Origin: Patescibacteria group bacterium | GTDB lineage: Bacteria; Patescibacteriota; Andersenbacteria; UBA10190 | Length of the DNA: 5,099 nt | Assembly: GCA_022574795.1 (NCBI GenBank) | Contig: JACZRJ010000050.1 | Span: 1 to 5,099 of the forward strand | Direction: 5' to 3' | Part shown: positions 1-5,099 of the stretch, piece after piece | Position numbering within the stretch: the stretch's first letter is position 1 | How the letters are laid out: every line of letters starts with the position of its first letter | Notes under the pieces: generated by a model | Database searches by the model: none | Seen by the model: the letters and a program-made list of their open reading frames with translations, nothing else | Told to the model about the DNA's origin: nothing | Translations under genes and position numbers: made by a program

Positions 1-408
1 TTAACGGGCTACAACGGCCATCCTCAGCGTAATAATGATCCGCGCGAGGAAGGTCTCATTGCCCGGCACGAATCACGAATTTTTAAGACCGCCGTATACG
101 CTATGTCTCTCCAGCCGTGGCAATATCACGAGGATCCAGTCCAGCTAGCCCGGCAGTTAAAGGAGCAAGGTAGGTCCCTGGTAGTGTTAGAGCAAACCGA
201 TACGAGCCTGCCGTACCATGAAGCCCTCTATCAGCTGCCCCTAACGTTAATCGTTGGGCATGAACGGCAAGGTGTTCACCAAGAGCTCATAGATCTGGCA
301 GATACCATAGTGGAAGTTCCTATCCTTGGCCACGGCAATTCGCACAACGTGGCCGTTGCCACTGGCATTGTCCTCTACCATATCCTTGAGAAAACGAAAC
401 AACTATGA
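1..408 (+). CDS. SpoU/TrmH-family RNA 2'-O-ribose methyltransferase, 3' part
   Basis: The reading frame is open from the first base, so the 5' end lies outside the window; 135 codons are present. The family (COG0566, SPOUT fold) transfers methyl from SAM to a ribose 2'-OH in tRNA or rRNA. Two of the three SPOUT motifs are visible: motif 2, LIVGHERQGV at visible residues 83-92, and motif 3, VPILGHGNSHNVAVATG at 106-122, which forms the knot and the SAM pocket. Motif 1, with its RNA-contacting Arg, is missing upstream. The segment IFKTAVYAMSLQPWQYHEDP (residues 27-46) matches the usual 'KTALGAE..VPWEYYED' region between motifs 1 and 2. Small members run about 150-190 residues, so perhaps 20-50 are lost. 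Motif 3 usually reads SLNVSVA; here Leu is replaced by His. The substrate (tRNA versus 23S rRNA) cannot be told from this fragment. An ATG at 103 is internal and should not be taken as the start. Confidence 0.9.
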   Translation, partial: LTGYNGHPQRNNDPREEGLIARHESRIFKTAVYAMSLQPWQYHEDPVQLARQLKEQGRSLVVLEQTDTSLPYHEALYQLPLTLIVGHERQGVHQELIDLADTIVEVPILGHGNSHNVAVATGIVLYHILEKTKQL

Positions 409-460
409 TACAGCCACAGTAATATGACCCTACGCTTTTGCGGTGACCTGGCTAGCGCAC

Positions 461-489
461 AGCGTGAGAATCTATTTCTTCTCACTGCT
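461..489 (+). other. Stem-loop ahead of the oxidoreductase gene
   Basis: GTGAGAA (464-470) pairs with TTCTCAC (479-485) across an 8-nt loop. AGC (461-463) pairs with GCT (487-489) past one bulged T, giving about ten base pairs. It sits 21 bp before the ATG at 510. No T-run follows, so it is not a standard intrinsic terminator for the upstream methyltransferase; a 5'-UTR structure on the following mRNA is equally possible. The rest of 409-509 holds no recognisable gene apart from a 26-codon frame (see findings). Confidence 0.35.
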
Positions 490-509
490 AACTACCGGGT
501 TTGAGTTTT

Positions 510-1868
510 ATGAACACAGCCAGAGCCAATTATAAAACGTGCCTGAAGGCACTTAGTCGACGGGTACAACAGAGTGGGGGATCGGGGATTTCACTCAATA
601 AGCCAACTTCAAACCTGTTTCGCACACCGCGGCGAGATGATCGTGGTGTACAGCTATCTGGTTTTAACCACCTGCTTGAGATTAATTCGGCTGAAGGTTG
701 GGTTGATGTCGAAGGCCTGACCACCTATCAAGAACTAGTTAAACAGATGCTCAAGCACAACGTTATGCCGACGGTTGTGCCGCAACTCAAGTCGATTACC
801 ATCGGCGGCGCCGTGTCCGGACTTGGCCTAGAAGCCTCTTCCTTCAAGTATGGGTTAGTTCATGAAGGCATTATCGAGGTCGACGTACTATTGGCCGATG
901 GTCGAGTAGTCACGGCCACACCCGACAACGAATATCGCGACCTTTTTTTCGGTCTGCCCAATTCCTATGGCACACTCGGTTACATTCTACGCCTCAAGGC
1001 CAAAGCTATACCCGTTAAGCCATATGTAAAACTTAATCATCAGCGATTCAGTCAGCCCAAAGATTTCTTCGCGGCAATAAAAAAGCATATTGAAGTAGCA
1101 CCCCCAGACATTGATTTTATCGACGGCGTTGTTTTTAGTCCCAGCGAGCACTACCTCACCACCGGTATTTTTACTGATGAAGCGCCCTCAACCAGCGACT
1201 ATACCTTTAAAAACATTTACTACCAATCTATTCGAGAGAAAACGGAGGACTTTCTCACCACCCACGATTTTATCTGGCGTTGGGACACCGATTGGTTCTG
1301 GTGCTCCAAAAACCTGGGCATGCAGCATCCTTTTATTCGCCAGCTGGTCGGTCGTCGGCACCTAAACTCTGTCACCTATACCAAACTAATGCGTCTAAGC
1401 CATCGCTGGAACATTAGCGATACCATGCACCGGCTGCGAGGGCTCTACACCGAGTCGGTTATTCAAGACGTTGATACCGACATCAATCGCGCTGTCGAAT
1501 TTTTAGCTTTCTTCCATAAAGAAATCGGCCTTACTCCGATCTGGATCTGTCCCAACCGTCAGGTCAATCCTAGCCACCAGTTTGATCTCGTTCAGGCACA
1601 AGCCAACACTAACTATATCAACTTTGGCTTTTGGGACGTTATCAAGGGCAAACGAAAGCTGCCGACAGCCTACTACAATAAAAAGATTGAGAGAAAAATT
1701 CAAGAATTGGGTGGCTTCAAATCACTCTATTCATCAGTTCACTACGACCGCGACACCTTTTGGCAGCTGTATAACGGGCCAGCTTACCGACAGCTTAAAA
1801 GCAAGTACGATCCCAACGGCACCTTTGTCGATCTGTTTGATCGAGTGGTCAAACAAGTTGGTGTATAA
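510..1868 (+). CDS. FAD-binding oxidoreductase, DHCR24/TmsA-like (probable acyl-chain methylene reductase)
   Basis: This is a 452-residue flavoprotein with an N-terminal PCMH-type FAD-binding domain (about residues 25-170) and a DHCR24-like C-terminal half. Signatures include SLNKPTSNLFR (28-38), VVPQLKSITIGGAVSGLGLE (89-108, the FAD-binding glycine-rich stretch), SSFKYGLVHE (110-119), PNSYGTLGY (150-158), PIWICP (343-348), and a closing GGFKSLYSS...FWQLYNGPAYRQLKSKYDP region. The whole length lines up with human DHCR24 (delta-24 sterol reductase). The TSNLFR, VVPQLK and PNSYGTLGY wording is closest, from memory, to actinobacterial TmsA/BfaA. TmsA reduces the 10-methylene acyl intermediate made by a SAM methyltransferase, using NADPH, and such a methyltransferase follows 7 bp downstream. 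No covalent-flavin His motif and no signal peptide are apparent. The start is uncertain: ATG 510 is chosen, and an in-frame TTG at 501 adds three residues. An in-frame stop at 489-491 rules out anything earlier. There is only a weak GAG as ribosome site. The family is secure; the substrate is inferred from context. Confidence 0.88.
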   Translation: MNTARANYKTCLKALSRRVQQSGGSGISLNKPTSNLFRTPRRDDRGVQLSGFNHLLEINSAEGWVDVEGLTTYQELVKQMLKHNVMPTVVPQLKSITIGGAVSGLGLEASSFKYGLVHEGIIEVDVLLADGRVVTATPDNEYRDLFFGLPNSYGTLGYILRLKAKAIPVKPYVKLNHQRFSQPKDFFAAIKKHIEVAPPDIDFIDGVVFSPSEHYLTTGIFTDEAPSTSDYTFKNIYYQSIREKTEDFLTTHDFIWRWDTDWFWCSKNLGMQHPFIRQLVGRRHLNSVTYTKLMRLSHRWNISDTMHRLRGLYTESVIQDVDTDINRAVEFLAFFHKEIGLTPIWICPNRQVNPSHQFDLVQAQANTNYINFGFWDVIKGKRKLPTAYYNKKIERKIQELGGFKSLYSSVHYDRDTFWQLYNGPAYRQLKSKYDPNGTFVDLFDRVVKQVGV

Positions 1869-1875
1869 AGAGAGC

Positions 1876-3093
1876 ATGGTGATAACCAAGGCAGGCAAGC
1901 AGCTTAACCGCATCTGGGAGGGCCCAGCCCTTGCAGTTAACGTTGGTGATTCGACGTTTACGCTGGGCCAGGGTAAGCCGGAAACGACAATCATCGTTCA
2001 TAATACGCGAATAATTCGCCAGCTGATAAGTCAGCCATCACTCACCTTTGGTGAAGCGTACGTCAACGGTGACCTTGAGGTTAAAGGAAAACTTATCCAT
2101 GCTTTGGAAGGATTTTATCGCACCGAAGGTAAATTTGGTCAGCAATTATTACTCAAGACCCTGAAGGGAATAGGCTCTCTAATACCGAAGAAGATCAGTG
2201 TTGCGCAAGCCAAACATAATGCTAGTCACCACTACGACGTCGGCAATGACTTTTATAAACTGTGGCTAGACTCCACCCTGGCGTACACCTGCGCCTATTA
2301 TCTACGTGACGATCAAACCCTTGAGCAAGCCCAGCGCCAGAAGTTCGACTTAGTCGCCCGCAAAGTGCGGTTGGAGCCGGGCTTGCGTATCATCGACCTT
2401 GGCTGTGGCTGGGGTAGTTTTTTATTTCATGCTGCCGAGCAGTATGGTGTGCATGCCACTGGCGTTGTCGCTGCCAAGGAGCAAGGCGCGTATATTCAAA
2501 CCGAAGCTAAACGACGGGGGCTGACTGATCAAGTCGACGTCATCATCGACGATTGGCGTTCGGCGACGGGCACATATGATCGGGTGGTCAGCATTGGCAT
2601 TATGGAACACGTTGGTGAACAGCAGCACGACGAATTTTTACAGCTCTATCGCCGGCTGCTCAAGAAAGATGGATTAGCCTTCATTCATACGATTGGTCGG
2701 ATGCTATCTCGGGAAGGTAATCCCTGGATCAGCAAGTACATTTTTCCTGGTAACTATATACCGACGCTATCTCAAATTTCCGAGAGTGCCGCTCGCGCTG
2801 GCTTTATTTTAACTGATGTCGAAAATCTTCGTCAGCATTATGCGCTCACGCTGGCACACTGGTCGCAGAATTTCCTCAAGCACCGCGACGAGGTGGTTAA
2901 CATGTTCGACGAGCAGTTTGCCCGCATGTGGTGGTTGTATCTGCAAGGCTCAGAAGCAAGTTTCCGCTGGGGTAAATTACAACTCTGGCAAGCAGTGCTC
3001 GTCAAAAATGAGCAGAGCCAGTGGCCGCTTGATCGGGAAGTTCATGTTGGCGATCCAAAGAACCTTAAACTAGCCAAGAAAAATCAGATCTGA
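1876..3093 (+). CDS. Cyclopropane-fatty-acyl-phospholipid synthase family SAM methyltransferase (Cfa/TmsB-like)
   Basis: This 405-residue protein transfers methylene/methyl from SAM onto a cis double bond of a phospholipid acyl chain at the membrane surface. An N-terminal lipid-binding domain (about 1-105, with LTFGEAYVNGDLEVKG at 56-71) precedes the Rossmann methyltransferase domain. HHYDVGNDFY (118-127) and LAYTCAYY (135-142) come next, then SAM motif I IDLGCGWG (173-180), SIGIMEHVG (239-247), FIHTIG (269-274) and NPWISKYIFPG (282-292). The residues matching E. coli Cfa Cys139, Glu239, His266, Ile268 and Tyr317 are Cys139, Glu244, His271, Ile273 and Tyr322, so the catalytic bicarbonate site is complete. 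One departure is VVAAKEQ (197-203), where the family usually has a TLS/TIS-x-EQ sequence. ATG 1876 is chosen because it follows the upstream stop by 7 bp with a weak purine-rich AAAGAGAG before it. In-frame GTG 1861 and TTG 1858 would overlap the upstream gene. The frame is open further back to 1582, but that part is out-of-frame oxidoreductase sequence. A two-gene operon with the oxidoreductase is very likely. Whether the product is cyclopropane or methylene/methyl-branched is undetermined. Confidence 0.93.
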   Translation: MVITKAGKQLNRIWEGPALAVNVGDSTFTLGQGKPETTIIVHNTRIIRQLISQPSLTFGEAYVNGDLEVKGKLIHALEGFYRTEGKFGQQLLLKTLKGIGSLIPKKISVAQAKHNASHHYDVGNDFYKLWLDSTLAYTCAYYLRDDQTLEQAQRQKFDLVARKVRLEPGLRIIDLGCGWGSFLFHAAEQYGVHATGVVAAKEQGAYIQTEAKRRGLTDQVDVIIDDWRSATGTYDRVVSIGIMEHVGEQQHDEFLQLYRRLLKKDGLAFIHTIGRMLSREGNPWISKYIFPGNYIPTLSQISESAARAGFILTDVENLRQHYALTLAHWSQNFLKHRDEVVNMFDEQFARMWWLYLQGSEASFRWGKLQLWQAVLVKNEQSQWPLDREVHVGDPKNLKLAKKNQI

Positions 3094-3107
3094 GATAGTT
3101 GAAGCGA

Positions 3108-3179
3108 GCCCCCGTGGTGAAATGGATATCACACCGGTCTTCGGAACCGGAAATGTAGGTTCGATTCCTACCGGGGGTA
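3108..3179 (+). tRNA. tRNA-Arg (anticodon UCG, at 3141-3143)
   Basis: A complete cloverleaf of 72 nt can be folded by eye. The acceptor stem GCCCCCG (3108-3114) pairs with CGGGGGT (3172-3178), with G1-U72 as a wobble. The D arm is GTGA/TCAC. The anticodon stem CCGGT/ACCGG encloses loop CTTCGGA, giving anticodon TCG. The T arm is GTAGG-TTCGATT-CCTAC. A20 in the D loop, a main arginine identity element in bacteria, is present, and the discriminator base is A. No 3' CCA is encoded (CTA follows), so CCA must be added by nucleotidyltransferase. The gene begins only 14 bp after the methyltransferase stop. It may be cut from that operon's transcript or driven by a promoter inside the end of that gene; I see no convincing -35/-10 pair. 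Confidence 0.95.
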
Positions 3180-3180
3180 C

Positions 3181-3238
3181 TACTCGAGCAGTCACCGAAG
3201 GTGACTATTTAAAGGTTTAACATCATATTTCTCGAGTA
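3181..3238. repeat. 8-bp inverted repeat (TACTCGAG / CTCGAGTA) around the tRNA terminator hairpin
   Basis: TACTCGAG at 3181-3188 is exactly complementary to CTCGAGTA at 3231-3238. The 42 bp between them contain the 3190-3206 hairpin and an AT-rich stretch. The palindromic CTCGAG core makes part of the match less surprising than 8 bp would suggest. The repeat could close a larger structure downstream of the tRNA or be incidental. Confidence 0.35.
3190..3210 (+). terminator. Probable weak intrinsic terminator after the tRNA
   Basis: AGTCACC (3190-3196) pairs perfectly with GGTGACT (3200-3206) across a 3-nt GAA loop, and ATTT then AAAGG follows. The stem is strong and compact and begins 11 bp after the tRNA's 3' end, where a terminator is expected. 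The T-tract is short and broken, so termination may be partial. The hairpin is directly visible; the terminator role is inferred. Confidence 0.5.
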
Positions 3239-3242
3239 ACTC

Positions 3243-3296
3243 TTCACCCTGAGAGAATTTGAGGGGTGCAGAGAACGAAGTGAGTCGTAGGGTGAA
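3243..3296. repeat. REP-like palindromic intergenic element (decayed)
   Basis: TTCACCCT at 3243-3250 and AGGGTGAA at 3289-3296 form a perfect 8-bp inverted repeat around a 38-nt interior. Inside are a second partial partner (GGGGTG, 3263-3268, able to pair with CACCCT) and a small inverted repeat, ACGA (3275-3278) with TCGT (3285-3288). The arrangement, CACCCTGAG...GAACGAAGTGAGTCGTAGGGTGAA, resembles the widespread intergenic palindromes of the form CCCTGAGCGAAGTCGAAGGG known from several bacterial groups. Here it reads as two fused, diverged units. It encodes nothing. The family resemblance is from memory; the inverted repeat is directly seen. Confidence 0.55.
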
Positions 3297-3301
3297 TCAG
3301 C

Positions 3302-3319
3302 AGGGTTCGGGGTAACCCT
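3302..3319. other. Short hairpin between the REP-like element and recG
   Basis: AGGGTT (3302-3307) pairs with AACCCT (3314-3319) across the 6-nt loop CGGGGT. Nearby AGC (3299-3301) could pair with GCT (3323-3325) past a bulge. Only TTC follows, so it is a poor terminator. It may be a further degenerate part of the REP-like element. The remaining 3326-3394 shows no gene. Confidence 0.3.
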
Positions 3320-3394
3320 TCAGCTGCGAATGCACAATCGTCTGAAGACAAACATACTTGGCGAAGGCTGACCGATTACAGTTACAGTATATAT

Positions 3395-5099
3395 ATGCAA
3401 CTTAAGCTTTCCTCGCCCGTAGCTGAAGTCCCACGAGTTGGCCCTGCCAAAGCAAAATCTCTTAAGAGACTTGGCATCACACACGCCCGCGACTTTCTTT
3501 ACACCTTTCCCCGGCGCTATGACGATTTTTCACGCGTGACGTCTGTAGCCCAACTGAGAGCCGGTGAGAAAATGACCGTGAAAGGAAAGATCAAAAAAAC
3601 CACCAGCATTTGGGGGTTTCGCGGTCGGCAACGCTTGCTGCGCATTTTCGTCGACCTGGCCGACGATACTGGCACGCTTGCCATAACGTGGTACAACCTG
3701 CGTTTTTTGACCAAACAATTATGGCAGGGGAGAGAACTATTCGTTGCCGGTACAGTAGAGGAAAATACTGGTAAAGGTGCCAAGCTGGCTAAATTTCGGA
3801 TGCGCTCACCAGCTATAGAGTTTTCCCTTGAACCAGGTGAGCAAACCCATGCCGCACGCATCACCCCGGTGTATCCCGAAACGCAGGGAATAACCTCTCG
3901 GTTCTTGCGCTATCAAGTCAAAACACTGCTACCACTACTGTCAGCCATTCCAGAATATTTACCGGCCCCGATCCGGCAGCGTAACCGGCTAATAGAAATT
4001 CATACCGCCATTCGCGAGTCGCATTTTCCGAGCAGTAGCGACAGCCTCAAGACAGCCCAGCGACGTCTGCGTTTTGATGAATTGTTCTTTCTCCAGCTGG
4101 CTGCTTTAGTGAGACGCCGCCATCGCCTTAAGCAGCAAGCTCGGGCTATCAAACGAGATGCAGTACTCGAGGATAATTTTACCAGCTCGCTGCCCTTTGA
4201 GTTAACCCAAGCTCAGCAGGTTGCCACTGCTGAAATTCTTGACGACCTAACTAAGACAGCCCCGATGAACCGATTATTGCAGGGTGACGTCGGTTCAGGA
4301 AAAAGTGTTGTGGCTCTGGCCGCAATCCATCTCACACTATCCGCTGGTCACACGGTGCTCTATCTAGCTCCCACCGAAGTACTAGCTCGTCAGCAAGCAA
4401 CCGACTTCGCTGCCCAGCTGGGTCAGCAACGAGTTGCCCTATTGATCGGAGCCCTAAGTAAGGCTGACAAAAATGAGATCAAACAGCGTTTGGCCAGTGG
4501 CGAAGCAATCTGTGTTGTCGGCACGCACGCCCTCTTGCAAGGAGATGTCAGTGCGCCAAACACCGCCTTCGTTATTGTTGATGAACAACATCGCTTTGGT
4601 GTGGCTCAGAGGTCTGCTGCGCTAGGCCGCTCGGCATCAAAGAACATTACACCACACTTATTATCAATGACCGCCACACCCATTCCACGTACGCTCAGTC
4701 TGACTGTCTACGGTGACCTCGACATCTCCATTCTCAATGAGCTACCACCTGGACGCAAAGCGACCCAGACCAAGATCGTGCCGCCCAGCCAGCACGACAG
4801 TGCCGTAATCCATATTCTTGAACAGCTCCACGCTGGCCGGCAAGCCTACGTGATCGCACCACTTATCGAGCAGTCACAGAAGTTGCAAGTCAAGTCTGCC
4901 AAGGAGACAGCCGTGGAGATGACCAAGCTATTTCCCGATATTGCCGTGGGACTATTGCATGGCCAATTAACCAGCGAAGAAAAAGCCGGCCTGATCACTA
5001 ACTTTGCCGCTGGCGCAATTCAGCTGTTAGTCGCAACCTCAGTCGTTGAGGTAGGCATCAATGTTCCCAACGCTACGGTGATGATTATTGAAGGAGCCG
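3395..5099 (+). CDS. recG: ATP-dependent DNA helicase RecG, 5' part (C-terminus beyond window)
   Basis: RecG is a superfamily 2 translocase that reverses stalled replication forks and processes Holliday junctions and R-loops. The first 568 residues are present and the frame runs off the window. E. coli RecG is 693 residues, so roughly the last 100-130 are missing, including the QxxGRxGR motif VI and the C-terminal TRG hairpin. An N-terminal VPRVGPAKAKSLKRLGI (12-28) and FPRRYDD (38-44) lead into the OB-fold wedge domain (about 55-150). Helicase motifs follow: Walker A GDVGSGKS (297-304), APTEVLARQQ (325-334), VGTHALLQ (375-382), DEQHRFG (396-402), MTATPIPRTL (425-434), HGQLTSEEK (522-530) and LVATSVVEVGINVPNA (545-560). 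Walker A ends in Ser where Thr is more usual; both ligate Mg2+. ATG 3395 is the only plausible start, because no in-frame start codon lies close upstream and the N-terminal motif needs it. There is no Shine-Dalgarno sequence: the preceding bases are AGTATATAT. Confidence 0.97.
   Translation, partial: MQLKLSSPVAEVPRVGPAKAKSLKRLGITHARDFLYTFPRRYDDFSRVTSVAQLRAGEKMTVKGKIKKTTSIWGFRGRQRLLRIFVDLADDTGTLAITWYNLRFLTKQLWQGRELFVAGTVEENTGKGAKLAKFRMRSPAIEFSLEPGEQTHAARITPVYPETQGITSRFLRYQVKTLLPLLSAIPEYLPAPIRQRNRLIEIHTAIRESHFPSSSDSLKTAQRRLRFDELFFLQLAALVRRRHRLKQQARAIKRDAVLEDNFTSSLPFELTQAQQVATAEILDDLTKTAPMNRLLQGDVGSGKSVVALAAIHLTLSAGHTVLYLAPTEVLARQQATDFAAQLGQQRVALLIGALSKADKNEIKQRLASGEAICVVGTHALLQGDVSAPNTAFVIVDEQHRFGVAQRSAALGRSASKNITPHLLSMTATPIPRTLSLTVYGDLDISILNELPPGRKATQTKIVPPSQHDSAVIHILEQLHAGRQAYVIAPLIEQSQKLQVKSAKETAVEMTKLFPDIAVGLLHGQLTSEEKAGLITNFAAGAIQLLVATSVVEVGINVPNATVMIIEGA

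Noticed and set aside
297..320. Frameshift or damage in the SpoU gene because its first ATG is at 103
   Set aside because: The frame is open to base 1 and residues before the ATG match the family, so this is simply truncation by the window edge.
1111..1365. Second-frame + strand frames at 1111-1365 and 2816-3073
   Set aside because: Both are fully inside genes with clear family motifs in the main frame; their own products look like random sequence.
510..1868. A true sterol delta-24 reductase
   Set aside because: The protein aligns well with DHCR24, but no sterol genes are visible. The adjacent Cfa-type methyltransferase and the TmsA-like wording make an acyl-chain substrate the better reading.
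1582..1875. N-terminal extension of the methyltransferase back to an ATG at 1582
   Set aside because: The extra 98 codons lie entirely over the conserved C-terminal part of the oxidoreductase in another frame and show no similarity to the Cfa N-terminus. The family-like sequence begins right after 1876.
3181..3394. CRISPR array, riboswitch or T-box in the tRNA-recG gap
   Set aside because: There are no regularly spaced direct repeats and no recognisable conserved riboswitch or T-box core; the hairpins fit a terminator plus a REP-like element.
3517..3864. Minus-strand open frame opposite recG, and other minus-strand frames at 530-724, 1503-1703, 1734-1994 and 2422-2628
   Set aside because: Each lies opposite a strongly conserved gene, has no recognisable domain and shows low-complexity or arbitrary composition. 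They are shadows.
1..5099. Alternative genetic code with UGA read as an amino acid, as in Gracilibacteria
   Set aside because: No in-frame TGA interrupts any gene. TGA ends the SpoU and methyltransferase genes at the expected lengths, and Trp is encoded by TGG throughout.

Overview
The window carries four protein-coding genes and one tRNA, all on the + strand. In order they are: the 3' end of a SpoU/TrmH-family RNA 2'-O-methyltransferase (1-408), an FAD-dependent oxidoreductase (510-1868), a cyclopropane-synthase-family SAM methyltransferase (1876-3093), tRNA-Arg(UCG) (3108-3179), and the first 568 codons of recG (3395 to the window end). The intergenic stretches are short. The one at 409-509 holds a hairpin. 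The one at 3180-3394 holds a probable weak terminator, a decayed REP-like palindrome and a further hairpin. The code is standard: TGA ends two genes and is not read through in any of them.

The most distinctive part is the oxidoreductase-methyltransferase pair, which is separated by only 7 bp. The oxidoreductase resembles the DHCR24/TmsA group. The methyltransferase is a full-length Cfa-like enzyme with every catalytic and bicarbonate-binding residue in place. In actinobacteria the equivalent pair (TmsA/TmsB, also called BfaA/BfaB) turns oleoyl chains into 10-methylstearoyl (tuberculostearoyl) chains: the methyltransferase adds a methylene and the flavoenzyme reduces it. The pair here is therefore probably a membrane-lipid tailoring cassette. 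Its product could be a mid-chain methyl-branched acyl chain or, if the methyltransferase acts as a true Cfa, a cyclopropane.

The flanking genes are housekeeping: RNA modification, tRNA and replication-fork repair. The cassette thus looks chromosomal rather than part of a mobile element, and no transposase, integrase or phage gene is visible.

Lineage cannot be fixed from this window. Features that made me think of Patescibacteria/CPR, possibly Saccharibacteria, are the SpoU motif-3 variant NSHNVAVA, the weak or absent Shine-Dalgarno sequences, the tRNA without an encoded CCA, and the REP-like palindrome. This is a tentative inference from remembered sequence style. If correct, a lipid-modification cassette in a lineage that generally lacks fatty-acid synthesis would be notable, because it would have to act on host-derived lipids.
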